A stretch of DNA of 64,000 bases from Lactonifactor longoviformis DSM 17459 (GCF_900129135.1 NZ_FQVI01000012.1:30776-94775); one strand, 5' to 3'. Numbered from the stretch's first letter, positions 36,391 through 44,651 are shown. A program made the numbers and translations. Notes: generated by a model from the sequence alone, not told the origin.

Positions 36391-36735
36391 TTACATAATC
36401 GCCTCTAATCCCTGTTCCCCGGTACGGATACGCATGGCATTGTCAACCGGCAGGACAAATATCTTCCCGTCCCCGGCATGGTTGGTTTTGTTGACCTCAA
36501 CTACCGTATCGATCAAATGCTGCACGTCCTCATCCCTTACAAACATATCCACCATTTTTTTCGCGGCCAGACGGTGGCGGATCTCACCGTTCTCCTGGTC
36601 CAGTACATACTGAACCGGTTCCTTTCCCCGTCCGATGACTTCATGGACATTCAGGGAATGAAACCCAGCCCCATCCAGGGCTTCTTTTGTCTTAAAATAC
36701 ATTTTCGGCCGCAGTATAATCAATACTTCTTTCAT
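36391..36735 (-). CDS. PII signalling protein, NifI2-like
   Basis: A 114-residue PII-family protein. It opens MKEVLIILRP, has the VIGRGKEP turn before the T-loop, and ends with NHAGDGKIFVLPVDNAMRIRT. These features match NifI2, one half of the NifI1-NifI2 pair that controls nitrogenase in archaea and clostridia. The T-loop is shorter than I recall for NifI2. No nif genes are present. It follows the NifI1-like gene by 14 bases inside the carboxylase operon. By analogy it would bind ATP/ADP and 2-oxoglutarate and form mixed oligomers with its partner; the target is unknown. Confidence 0.8.
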   Translation of the reverse strand: MKEVLIILRPKMYFKTKEALDGAGFHSLNVHEVIGRGKEPVQYVLDQENGEIRHRLAAKKMVDMFVRDEDVQHLIDTVVEVNKTNHAGDGKIFVLPVDNAMRIRTGEQGLEAIM

Positions 36736-36749
36736 AGCAGCTCTCCTTC

Positions 36750-37076
36750 CTACAGTTCATCTTTCCCGCTGCTGATAGTAACTGCCCGTTCCACACCGCT
36801 GACGAATATTTTTCCGTCCCCGTAGGTTCCGTTTTTTTCTGTCTTCGCAGCATCTGATATAATCCTGACCACGCACTCCTCATCCGAATCCTTCACCACC
36901 AGCATCAGCATTTCCTTGGGTATCTCGTCATAGTAAGTATCGCCCACTTTGAGTCCCTTTTGTTTTCCTCTGCCCAGAACACTTATCTTGGTAGTGGCCG
37001 CAAATCCCTGTTCCATCAGTGCATCCAGAACATCTTCCGCTTTTTCCGGTCTCACAATTGCTTTTATCATCTTCAT
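36750..37076 (-). CDS. PII signalling protein, NifI1-like
   Basis: A 108-residue PII protein. It opens MKMIKAIVRPEK and carries the NifI1-type T-loop GRGKQKGLKVGDTYYDEIPK instead of the GlnB/GlnK T-loop with its uridylylated tyrosine. The ATP-binding YGDGKIFV follows near residue 85. It begins 24 bases after the allophanate hydrolase gene and precedes the NifI2-like gene. The pair is placed between the catabolic enzymes and the importer, so it may tune either one to nitrogen status. The biotin-carrier enzyme is an attractive target, because PII proteins bind the biotin carrier of acetyl-CoA carboxylase in other organisms. Confidence 0.82.
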   Translation of the reverse strand: MKMIKAIVRPEKAEDVLDALMEQGFAATTKISVLGRGKQKGLKVGDTYYDEIPKEMLMLVVKDSDEECVVRIISDAAKTEKNGTYGDGKIFVSGVERAVTISSGKDEL

Positions 37077-37100
37077 GGCATCCGCCTCCTTTATATTTTT

Positions 37101-38459
37101 CTATAACTGGCTCCCCGGCTCTGCTTTCAGAAAGGCATCCGCCAGCCCCAGAACCAGGCTTTCTGCGTCTGCTGTACCGAAAAACGTAATTCCAAAGGGC
37201 AGTTCCTCATCGTTTTTCTTCTGAGGGATCGCTGCCCCGCACAGTTCCAGCAGGTTGCAGTGGTTGGTATACAGCCCCATCTGACTGTTTGTCATTACAG
37301 GATTATCTCTCACCTGCCTGCGGGTAAAGGTTCCTCCCGCAGTGGGAAGCGCCAAAACGGCATCCTTCAATACTTTTTTTGCCTCTCGTCTGAGTTCCTG
37401 CAGGCGGTGTATCGCCCCAAAAGTCTTCGCAGCGGTATATTCTACCCTGTCCCCGTTTCTCAGAATCTCCTCTGTCACAGGAAGCATAACTCCCGGATGC
37501 TGCTCTGCAAAAATTCCCAGATCACACCACCGTTCTGCCACCCAGGGACCCTCGTATAAAAGCTTTGCTGCTTCTGCAAAGATGCCATAGTCCATATACT
37601 GTATTTCCGGCCCGAGCCCTTTCAGCCTTGCGGTCCCCTCTTCCCATTTTTCCCGGTATATCCGGGCATAATCTCCGAAAAAGGTGGGTTCGTCTTTGGG
37701 AATGCATATCCTTTGGGGAAGCTTTGCTTTTGGCTCCGGGTACTCCCGGGACCAGCAGCAGTCTTCGTCATAGCCCCTGGCCAGACGGTTTATCTCAGCC
37801 GCATCCTCCAAATTGTTGGCAAATACGGTCACACAGTCCAGGCTGGCGCAGGCCGGGACTACCCCTCTAACGGACCAGGCCCCCAGAGGGGGTTTATATC
37901 CCACAAGCCCATTTAAGGCTGCCGGGACTCTTCCGGATCCTGCCGTATCTGTCCCCAGGGAAAAGGCCGCCATGCCAAGAGCCGCCGCCACCGCTGAGCC
38001 GGAGCTGGAACCTCCGCTGATAAGCTTTGGGTTGAGGGCATTTTTCACCTCCCCATAGGGACTCCTGGTTCCCACCAGCCCTGTGGCAAACTGATCCAGA
38101 TTAGTCTTTCCCACCGGAAACGCTCCGGCATCTATGAGCTTTTGTACTACCGCAGCATTCTCTTTTGGTATATAGGCGTATTCCGGGCAGGCGGCAGTCG
38201 TGGGCACACCCGCCAGGTCAATGTTGTCCTTTACCGCAAAAGGGATTCCCCACAGGGGGAGTGAATTTCTTTCTTTGGGAAGGCGGTCTGTGTATGCCTT
38301 CATTTTCTCCCGGGAGGGCTTATCAATCCATATATGGTAGGATGCATATTGTTCCGCCCTTCGCGCGATTTCCTCTGCCAGTTCACAGGGGGTGAGTTCT
38401 CCTGCTGCATAGCTGTCCCTCAGCCATGCAAAGGTAAGTCTGTTGGGAAACCTTTTCAT
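37101..38459 (-). CDS. atzF: allophanate hydrolase (amidase domain only)
   Basis: A 452-residue amidase-signature enzyme expected to hydrolyse allophanate to ammonia and CO2. The catalytic triad is visible: Lys77 in FAVKDNID, a serine in the GGSSSGS loop (149-155) and nucleophile Ser175 in GTDTAGSGRVPA. Well-studied AtzF is near 600 residues with a separate C-terminal domain; this protein ends after the amidase domain. It lies 25 bases after the carboxylase gene, and the start at 38459 follows AAAGGAG. If the missing domain matters for the final step, another enzyme may supply it. Confidence 0.85.
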   Translation of the reverse strand: MKRFPNRLTFAWLRDSYAAGELTPCELAEEIARRAEQYASYHIWIDKPSREKMKAYTDRLPKERNSLPLWGIPFAVKDNIDLAGVPTTAACPEYAYIPKENAAVVQKLIDAGAFPVGKTNLDQFATGLVGTRSPYGEVKNALNPKLISGGSSSGSAVAAALGMAAFSLGTDTAGSGRVPAALNGLVGYKPPLGAWSVRGVVPACASLDCVTVFANNLEDAAEINRLARGYDEDCCWSREYPEPKAKLPQRICIPKDEPTFFGDYARIYREKWEEGTARLKGLGPEIQYMDYGIFAEAAKLLYEGPWVAERWCDLGIFAEQHPGVMLPVTEEILRNGDRVEYTAAKTFGAIHRLQELRREAKKVLKDAVLALPTAGGTFTRRQVRDNPVMTNSQMGLYTNHCNLLELCGAAIPQKKNDEELPFGITFFGTADAESLVLGLADAFLKAEPGSQL

Positions 38460-38484
38460 GTCAATCTCCTTTCTTCCCCGCCTG

Positions 38485-41400
38485 TCACTGTCTGATCCGT
38501 ATACAGGCTGCCATCTGGCCCGCATTCACCTGCTCCCCGGGGGTCAGGTAAATCCGCTCAATGAGTCCGGCATGCTCTGCCTCCACAGGGAACTCCATTT
38601 TCATACTCTCCAGAACAATCAGGGTTTCCCCTTCTTTTACTTCCTGTCCTTCCTCTACCAATACCTTCCAGACGCTGCCCGGAATGCTGGTCCTGGCAGC
38701 CTCGCAGCCCCCGGGTATCTCTTCCTCGGCAATTGCCGGGGCGTCCTGCATCTGAGAGTCGAATTCATCCAGTCCTTCCCTCTTCCACATCTGCCGTTCT
38801 TCCTCAAATGCGGCTTCCTGCCTGGTTTTAAACCGGGAAATGGACTCCCTGTTCTCCTCCAGAAACTTTTGATATTCTCCCAGATGAAAGGTGGTTTCTT
38901 CTATTTTTATGGGGAATTTCCCTCTCAGGAAATCCTCCCTGTCTTTCAATATTTCTTCCGCACTTACCGGATAGAATTTTATCTGGTCAAAGAAGTCCAG
39001 AAGCCACGGTTTTCCTGGTTTAAACTGTTCGGTCTCGCAAAGAGAATTCCACATCTGGATGGTCCTGCCCACAAACTGATAACCTCCCGGGCCCTCCATC
39101 CCATAGACACACAGGTAGGCTCCTCCGATCCCAACCGCATTTTCAGGCGTCCAGGGCCGGGCCGGGTTATACTTGGTGGTAACCAGACGGTGCCGGGGAT
39201 CAACCGGTGTGGCGACAGGAGCCCCCAGATACACATCTCCCAGTCCCAGCACCATATAATTGGCACCAAATACAATACGCTTTACTTCCTCCAGGCTATC
39301 AAGCCCGTTCACCCGCCTGATAAATTCCGGGTTGCTGGGACACCAGGGAGCATTCGGCCGCACCGTCTGCTGATACCTTTGTGCAGCAAGCTGTGTCTGG
39401 GGATCATCCCAGGACAGAGGCAGATGGACAATCCTGGAGGGAACCGTGATGTCCCACAATTCAGGAAGCCGGGTATTGGCGCCCACCACAGCTTCAGCCA
39501 TCTCCTCTGCACTGATTTTATCTGCATCAAAGTGTACCTGCAGAGAGCGGATGCCCGGCGTAAGGTCTATGATGGGAAGCTTTGCCTTCTGAAGTTCCTG
39601 CATTAGAATATGTACCCGGAAGCGAAGTTCTATCTTCAGCTCCATCTCACCGTATTCCACAAGAATATTTTCTTCTCCGTCCAGTCTGACCACCATTCTG
39701 ACTTGGTCTGCCTCTGTTTCCGCCAGAACCGCGTAAGAAGGATTGAGATTCTCATGCTCCGGCACAGGAAGTCCTTTGTAATCCTGCTTCAGATTTTCCT
39801 CCTGAACCCTCCGGATGTCTTCCGCCTGTTTCAGACTCATCAGGCGAAAATGTACTTTGTCTCCCGGATGCAGCTGCCCCAGCTTCCACCTTTCTCCCCT
39901 GGCGGTGGTAACCGGGCATACAAAGCCTCCCAGACTGGGGCCGTCCGGACCCAGCAGGATGGACTGATCTCCTGTCAAATCCAAAGTTCCCACCGCATAA
40001 GCATTGTCATGGATGTTCGACGGATGAAGCCCTGCTTCTCCTCCGTCCTCCCTGACCCACTCAGGGACAGGGCCGTTCAGCCGGATCCCCGTTCTGGCAC
40101 TGTTAAAATTCACCTCATACTCTGAATTCACCAGGGTATGCAGATATTCTTCCCTCAGATATTCTCCGGTAGGCTGCGGACCTGGAATCACCCCGAGTAC
40201 CCAGCGGTTGGTGAGTCTCGGCCTGGATTTCTCAGGAAATGACTCTATAGAGTCAATCAGGCAGTGTTTCTGCAGTCTCAGAACATCCCCAGCCCTTAAA
40301 ACCCTGCCGTTATGCCCTCCGAATTTTCCGTCAATAAAGGTTGCACTGCTGTCCATAACTTTGGGCATATCCAGCCCTCCCGCCACCAGCAGATAGGTGC
40401 GCATCCCCTTTTTGCATTCCTTAAATCTCAGCACCTGGAGGGGGGCTGCATGGATTACCTGGTACATGCCCACAGTCTCCCCGTCCAGAGTCGCGCGCAT
40501 ATCTGCCCCTGTAATGCAGAAACTTACACTGGTCCGGAAACGGAACCTGCCGCCGCGCAGAGTCATCTCCAGTCCCGGGGCATCCTCCGGGTTTCCCAGA
40601 AGGCTGTTTCCTATCCGGAAACTATAATCGTCCATGGGACCGCAGGGGGGGACTCCCACAAACCAGTAACCGGTTCTTCCCGGATAATCCTGGACAGTGG
40701 TCTGTACACCCCCGTCCAGGACCTCCAGAGCTGCCTCCTGGGGAGAAAAGCGCTTCAGCATCCCTGTGGAGAGAAGTCCGTTTCTGTAATCCTCTGTCTG
40801 CAGAAGGGCCTCCAGGTACTGCAGATTGGTTGTCACACCATAGATCCTGGATTCTCCCAAAACTTTCTGCATTTTTTCCACTGCATCTGCCCTGTCTTTT
40901 CCGTGTACGATGAGCTTAGCCAGCATGGGATCGTAGAGGGCAGTAATCTCCGCTCCCTTCTGAATCCAGGTTTCAACCCTGGCTTCAGGGGCAAAAGAAA
41001 CTTCATCAATCTTTCCTGTACCAGGTCTGAAGTCATTCAGACAGTCCTCTGCGTACACCCGTACTTCTATGGAATGTCCCTCACTGCAGCCTGTCAGGGT
41101 GTTCAAATCCCGAAGTTCCCCTGCCGCCTCCTTTACCATCCACTCTACCAGATCGATCCCATACACTTCCTCTGTGATGCCATGCTCTACCTGCAGCCTT
41201 GTGTTCACCTCCAGGAAATAAAAGGATTCTGTCTCCTCCTCATACAGAAATTCTACCGTTCCGGCACTCCGGTAGCCGACACTTTTAGCCAGGCGCCGGG
41301 CAGCCTCGTGCATCTGCCGGCGGACTTCGCCGCTGAGGTTCGGCGCGGGGCTTTCCTCCACCACCTTTTGGTTTCTCCTCTGTACCGAACAGTCACGCTC

Positions 41401-42072
41401 TCCCAGTGCCGCTGCTTCCCCATACTCGTTGCCGAAGATCTGTACCTCTACGTGCCTGGAACGGGGGATATATTTTTCCAGAAATACACCGTCATTTTTG
41501 AAGTTTGCCCCTGCCAGGTGACGGACACTTTCATATGCCATCTCCAATTCCTCCCGGGAATACAGAATCCGCATGCCGATTCCTCCGCCTCCCGCAGTAC
41601 TTTTCAGGATTACAGGATAACCGATCCTCTCTGCCGCTCTCACTGCTTCCCGTATTCCGCGCAGCAGTCCTGTGCCCGGAAGGAGAGGCACCTGTGCCGT
41701 CTCAGCCAGCTCTCTGGCAGAATGCTTTAGTCCGAATCGCTCGATCTGCTCCGGTGCAGGACCGATAAATGTAATACCCTTTGCCCGGCACTGTCTGGCG
41801 AATTCCGTATTTTCACTGAGGAATCCATACCCCGGATGGATGGCTTCTGCGCCGGTCCGCAGGGCAGCCTCCAGAATCTTCTCCGTATCCAGATAAGTTT
41901 CTTTCGGTGAACCATCACCCAGGAAAACCGTCTCATCTGCGTTCTTTGTATGAAGGCTGTCCCGGTCTGCGGCTGCGTAAACTGCCACGCTGGCAATGCC
42001 CATCTTTTTCAGGGTTCTCTCAATGCGGACTGCAATTGCCCCGCGGTTTGCTATTAATATCTTCTGAAACAT
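38485..42072 (-). CDS. biotin-dependent urea/guanidine carboxylase
   Basis: A 1195-residue enzyme. It has biotin carboxylase (1-450; STAGGGGIGMR, EKYIPRSRHVEVQ and VNTRLQVEHGITE), carboxyltransferase halves of the allophanate-hydrolase-subunit type (about 460-1080), and a biotinyl carrier with Lys1158 in ESMKMEFP. This is the urea carboxylase architecture. Many such enzymes prefer guanidine, and those are found with paired DUF1989 genes, as here, so guanidine carboxylase is the favoured reading. The product would be carboxyguanidine, passed to the DUF1989 deiminase and then to allophanate hydrolase. It starts 16 bases after the second DUF1989 gene. Urea as the substrate is not excluded by sequence reading alone. 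Confidence 0.88.
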   Translation of the reverse strand: MFQKILIANRGAIAVRIERTLKKMGIASVAVYAAADRDSLHTKNADETVFLGDGSPKETYLDTEKILEAALRTGAEAIHPGYGFLSENTEFARQCRAKGITFIGPAPEQIERFGLKHSARELAETAQVPLLPGTGLLRGIREAVRAAERIGYPVILKSTAGGGGIGMRILYSREELEMAYESVRHLAGANFKNDGVFLEKYIPRSRHVEVQIFGNEYGEAAALGERDCSVQRRNQKVVEESPAPNLSGEVRRQMHEAARRLAKSVGYRSAGTVEFLYEEETESFYFLEVNTRLQVEHGITEEVYGIDLVEWMVKEAAGELRDLNTLTGCSEGHSIEVRVYAEDCLNDFRPGTGKIDEVSFAPEARVETWIQKGAEITALYDPMLAKLIVHGKDRADAVEKMQKVLGESRIYGVTTNLQYLEALLQTEDYRNGLLSTGMLKRFSPQEAALEVLDGGVQTTVQDYPGRTGYWFVGVPPCGPMDDYSFRIGNSLLGNPEDAPGLEMTLRGGRFRFRTSVSFCITGADMRATLDGETVGMYQVIHAAPLQVLRFKECKKGMRTYLLVAGGLDMPKVMDSSATFIDGKFGGHNGRVLRAGDVLRLQKHCLIDSIESFPEKSRPRLTNRWVLGVIPGPQPTGEYLREEYLHTLVNSEYEVNFNSARTGIRLNGPVPEWVREDGGEAGLHPSNIHDNAYAVGTLDLTGDQSILLGPDGPSLGGFVCPVTTARGERWKLGQLHPGDKVHFRLMSLKQAEDIRRVQEENLKQDYKGLPVPEHENLNPSYAVLAETEADQVRMVVRLDGEENILVEYGEMELKIELRFRVHILMQELQKAKLPIIDLTPGIRSLQVHFDADKISAEEMAEAVVGANTRLPELWDITVPSRIVHLPLSWDDPQTQLAAQRYQQTVRPNAPWCPSNPEFIRRVNGLDSLEEVKRIVFGANYMVLGLGDVYLGAPVATPVDPRHRLVTTKYNPARPWTPENAVGIGGAYLCVYGMEGPGGYQFVGRTIQMWNSLCETEQFKPGKPWLLDFFDQIKFYPVSAEEILKDREDFLRGKFPIKIEETTFHLGEYQKFLEENRESISRFKTRQEAAFEEERQMWKREGLDEFDSQMQDAPAIAEEEIPGGCEAARTSIPGSVWKVLVEEGQEVKEGETLIVLESMKMEFPVEAEHAGLIERIYLTPGEQVNAGQMAACIRIRQ

Positions 42073-42088
42073 GATGATTCACTCCTTC

Positions 42089-42745
42089 CTATTGTCCGGC
42101 GTCCCAGATCAGCAGCCTTACGGGGGTTGGATGGTAGGCATTGCAGGGATTATTGAGCTGAGGGCAGTTGCTGATCAGCACCATAGTGTGTTCCAGAGCC
42201 TTCATCTCCACATATTTCCCCGGGGCCGACACTCCGTCGTCAAACTTCAGTCCCCCTTCTCTTGTTACCGGCACATTCATAAAAAAGTTAATATTGGGGG
42301 CCAAATCCCGCTTTCTGATGCCGTTAGTATCTTCGGAAAGCTGGAGCATAAAGCTGTCCCTGCAATTGTGCATATCTATCTTTTCCCTGGCATATCTGAC
42401 CGTGTTGCTTTGGGCGGAACAGGCGCCCCCCAGAGTGTCATGCCTTCCGGTAAGGTCTCCGGTAATCTCCAGAAGGGGTTTTCCTGACTCCGTCCTCAGA
42501 ATGCTTCCTGTGGTCAGATAAATATTTTTCTGTGCCACAATAGTGGCAATTGCTCCGTAGTGGTCCTCCGGATTTGTCATATCATAAAAGGTGGTATCCA
42601 CAGCCTGGTTCCCTTCCAAATCCTGAATTCGGAAGTACTGCCCCGGAAGCAGTTCATGCATCCATCCTTTTCCGGCCTCCAGAGTTTCATCCCATACTGC
42701 ATCCTCTGTCTTTAAACTGCTTTCTTTTCTGATAAAACCATACAT
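42089..42745 (-). CDS. DUF1989 protein, probable carboxyguanidine deiminase subunit (UAAP2 type)
   Basis: A 218-residue DUF1989 protein. Conserved motifs are GRHDTLGGACSAQSNT (about 98-113), HNCRDSF, NINFFMNVPV and CPQLNNPCNAYHPTP near the C-terminus; the Cys and His residues suggest a metal site. Proteins long annotated as urea-amidolyase-associated have been shown to act as a two-subunit carboxyguanidine deiminase (CgdAB), releasing ammonia from carboxyguanidine to give allophanate. This one matches the second subunit type. It follows its paralogue by 46 bases and precedes the carboxylase. Confidence 0.83.
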   Translation of the reverse strand: MYGFIRKESSLKTEDAVWDETLEAGKGWMHELLPGQYFRIQDLEGNQAVDTTFYDMTNPEDHYGAIATIVAQKNIYLTTGSILRTESGKPLLEITGDLTGRHDTLGGACSAQSNTVRYAREKIDMHNCRDSFMLQLSEDTNGIRKRDLAPNINFFMNVPVTREGGLKFDDGVSAPGKYVEMKALEHTMVLISNCPQLNNPCNAYHPTPVRLLIWDAGQ

Positions 42746-42791
42746 TGCTCTTTTCCTCCTGTCTTTTGGTTCTCCATCATCTTTTCCTCTG

Positions 42792-43508
42792 TCAGTGCAG
42801 CAGATTCAGATAATCCCAGGTATTTTCATACGCTCTAAAGTTCTCTGGCCTGTGAGTAACACATTTATCTGTAAGTTCCGTCTGCGGGGCCCGGTAAACT
42901 TCCATAATTACCGGCACCGCGGGATATTCCCCGGAAGGATTCAGAGGATTGGGGGTATTGGATACTATCAGTATTACATCCATCTCTGTCCTCAGAGTTA
43001 CCGATGCCCCTTCGGTGCAGTGACCCTTCTCATAATGCATGCTTCCGTCCTCCTCCACATAAACCTTGGAAAACAGGTTAACGCATGGAACCAGATCTCT
43101 GGCACTCATGTTGTTTCTTACCAGCTCAATCCTGAAATTCTCCTCCCCGCAGCGAAGCCATTCGTTCTGTTTTTCCTGGTACGTGGTTTTTCCATACTTC
43201 TCGTCTGTCATAGCTCTTGTAGTATATCCAGTTATGGTATCGTGCCATCCCAGACTATCCTCCACAATGCCGGCCAGCACTCTCCCATTGTCGCTCATCA
43301 GCACGTTGCCCCTGGTCAGACGGGAGGTATACTGTGCCTTCAGGGTATCCGGCATGTTATATCTCTCCGAGGTATCATACATGTTATACAGCAGCAGGGA
43401 TACGTTGGCATCTTCCCCAAGAGCTTTAAAACGGATATATTTTCCCCTGCCTATATTTCCCGACCACTTTTCACCAGGTTTTAATTGTTTGCTCCAAATT
43501 TTTTTCAT
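42792..43508 (-). CDS. DUF1989 protein, probable carboxyguanidine deiminase subunit (UAAP1 type)
   Basis: A 238-residue DUF1989 paralogue and first gene of the nine-gene operon. Motifs are LYNMYDTSERYNMPDTLKAQ, GWHDTITGYTTRA, ARDLVPCVNLFSKV and SNTPNPLNPSGEYP. Together with the next gene it should form the CgdAB-type deiminase. The ATG at 43508 lies 8 bases after GGAGG. A terminator-like hairpin sits between its promoter and this start, so expression of the operon is probably controlled by attenuation. Confidence 0.83.
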   Translation of the reverse strand: MKKIWSKQLKPGEKWSGNIGRGKYIRFKALGEDANVSLLLYNMYDTSERYNMPDTLKAQYTSRLTRGNVLMSDNGRVLAGIVEDSLGWHDTITGYTTRAMTDEKYGKTTYQEKQNEWLRCGEENFRIELVRNNMSARDLVPCVNLFSKVYVEEDGSMHYEKGHCTEGASVTLRTEMDVILIVSNTPNPLNPSGEYPAVPVIMEVYRAPQTELTDKCVTHRPENFRAYENTWDYLNLLH

Positions 43509-43534
43509 TCTGCTTTCCTCCTTTTTCCACAAAA

Positions 43535-43570
43535 TAAAAAATGCAGGGGTACCATATGCACCCTTGCATT
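43535..43570 (-). promoter_or_regulatory. terminator-like attenuator in the guanidine-operon leader
   Basis: On the minus strand AATGCA-A-GGGT (43570-43560) pairs with ACCC-C-TGCATT and is followed by TTTTTATTTTG. It ends about 27 bases before the first start codon and lies downstream of the operon promoter. An alternative hairpin, ATGCA-AGGG-TGCAT, would break the terminator stem. The leader does not match guanidine-I, -II or -III riboswitches by eye. Confidence 0.65.
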
Positions 43571-43613
43571 CGTCTCACATCATCTGTTTTCTATTTTTCT
43601 TTGGATGTCATGT

Positions 43614-43642
43614 ATTGTATCACTTTCATTTTTCCTGTGCAA
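43614..43642 (-). promoter_or_regulatory. sigma-A promoter of the nine-gene operon
   Basis: On the minus strand TTGCAC (43642-43637), a 17-bp spacer and TACAAT (43619-43614). The transcript would have a leader of about 100 nt. Confidence 0.75.
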
Positions 43643-43667
43643 TTCTACAAAGTAAGGATTTTGCAGA

Positions 43668-43698
43668 AAAAAATTAGAACTTTCTTACCGAAAGTTCT
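43668..43698 (-). terminator. terminator of the LuxR-type gene
   Basis: On the minus strand a perfect 9-bp stem AGAACTTTC/GAAAGTTCT with a 5-nt loop is followed by AATTTTTTTC. It lies 22 bases after the LuxR stop codon. Confidence 0.85.
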
Positions 43699-43720
43699 AT
43701 AAAAGTTCTATTCTTTTTTC

Positions 43721-44479
43721 TTACATTTTATCCAGGGCAGCCAGAAGCTGTGTTCTTGTATTCACTTCCGTTTTCAGGAATACATTATACACATGCTTTT
43801 TTACCGTGGATTCGCTGATGGACAGCTTTTCACTGATTGCCGCATTTGAACAGCCTTTTACAATACACCGAACCACCTCTTTTTCTCTCCGGGAAAATCC
43901 ATATACTCCTGCAGCCCGTTCCAGGCTTTTCCCTGAACCGGAACCCGAAGCCTCCCCCAGATAATGCACATGATTGGCCAGATGATCTTTCATAATCTCC
44001 AGTATGTACAAATCCTTATCTGAAAAATCCCCCAGTTCCCTGCTGCGGAACAGGTTTGCAATTCCCAGAAGTCTGCCCTCCCGCCTGAGAACAATTCCCA
44101 GACCATATGGGATATTGTTTGGACTGAGAAATTCCCGGTAGAACTCTGTTTTCTTCCGCATAGTTTCATCCATAATATCGGTGTCCCGGTAGGTCACCGT
44201 CGCGTCTGCCAGCTCAAATACATATTTTAGATAATCTTTTTCATAATATTGGTTCACATATACCTCAAAAGCCTTGGGCGCCATCTCCAGGAAGGAAGAA
44301 TCCGAGGTATTTATCTCTCCTTCACTGTCATAGATCAGAAAATATCCCTGGGAATAGGGAATCAGCATCCGGAAGATCCTCAGTACCTTCTCTGTCAGCC
44401 TGGGAAGATCCTTAATCTCGTAGAGTTCCATCAAAACCCGACTGATGGTGTTCCATTCCGTTTCCTTTAATACAGACAT
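43721..44479 (-). CDS. LuxR-family transcriptional regulator
   Basis: A 252-residue regulator. The N-terminal 170 residues look like a GAF-type sensor, with no receiver motifs. The C-terminal LuxR helix-turn-helix starts at FSRREKEVVRCIVKG and contains ISEKLSISESTVKKHVYNV. The start at 44479 is favoured by GAGGG upstream; a longer frame to 44590 would include a hairpin. It has its own promoter and terminator and lies just before the guanidine operon on the same strand, so it is a good candidate regulator of that operon. That link is inferred from position only. Confidence 0.85.
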   Translation of the reverse strand: MSVLKETEWNTISRVLMELYEIKDLPRLTEKVLRIFRMLIPYSQGYFLIYDSEGEINTSDSSFLEMAPKAFEVYVNQYYEKDYLKYVFELADATVTYRDTDIMDETMRKKTEFYREFLSPNNIPYGLGIVLRREGRLLGIANLFRSRELGDFSDKDLYILEIMKDHLANHVHYLGEASGSGSGKSLERAAGVYGFSRREKEVVRCIVKGCSNAAISEKLSISESTVKKHVYNVFLKTEVNTRTQLLAALDKM

Positions 44480-44542
44480 ATATCCATCCCTCTTTCCGCT
44501 ATATATTTGCAGTGCATTCCCGGCGGATGCCTGAAACATAAT

Positions 44543-44572
44543 AAGGGAGCACAGCCGAAGCTGCACTCCCTT
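44543..44572 (-). promoter_or_regulatory. UUCG-capped hairpin in the LuxR leader
   Basis: A 13-bp stem (44572-44560 with 44555-44543 on the minus strand; two G-U pairs) is capped by a C(TTCG)G tetraloop and followed by ATTATGTTTC. It lies between the LuxR promoter and start codon. It may be an attenuator or an mRNA stabiliser; the T run is weak. Confidence 0.55.
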
Positions 44573-44599
44573 GTGCACTTTGATATTCAAATCGGGATT

Positions 44600-44628
44600 A
44601 TCTTATCACATTAACCATAAGATTGCAA
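44600..44628 (-). promoter_or_regulatory. sigma-A promoter of the LuxR-type gene
   Basis: On the minus strand TTGCAA (44628-44623), a 17-bp spacer and TAAGAT (44605-44600). The leader to the start codon is about 115 nt. Confidence 0.65.
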
Positions 44629-44651
44629 GTGTTATCCCGCTGACCGCAGTC

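Noticed and set aside
36391-37076. Part of a nitrogenase cluster
   Set aside because: The PII pair is NifI-like, but no nifHDK or other nitrogenase gene is present; all neighbours are urea/guanidine and ABC transport genes.
40312-41730. Long open frame (472 codons) opposite the carboxylase gene
   Set aside because: The carboxylase has intact biotin-carboxylase motifs in the other strand. The opposite frame has no start context or recognisable domain.
43509-43640. Guanidine-I (ykkC), mini-ykkC or ykkC-III riboswitch before the guanidine operon
   Set aside because: No matching conserved core could be seen by eye. Only a terminator-like hairpin and a weak upstream stem are present; a covariance search is still needed.
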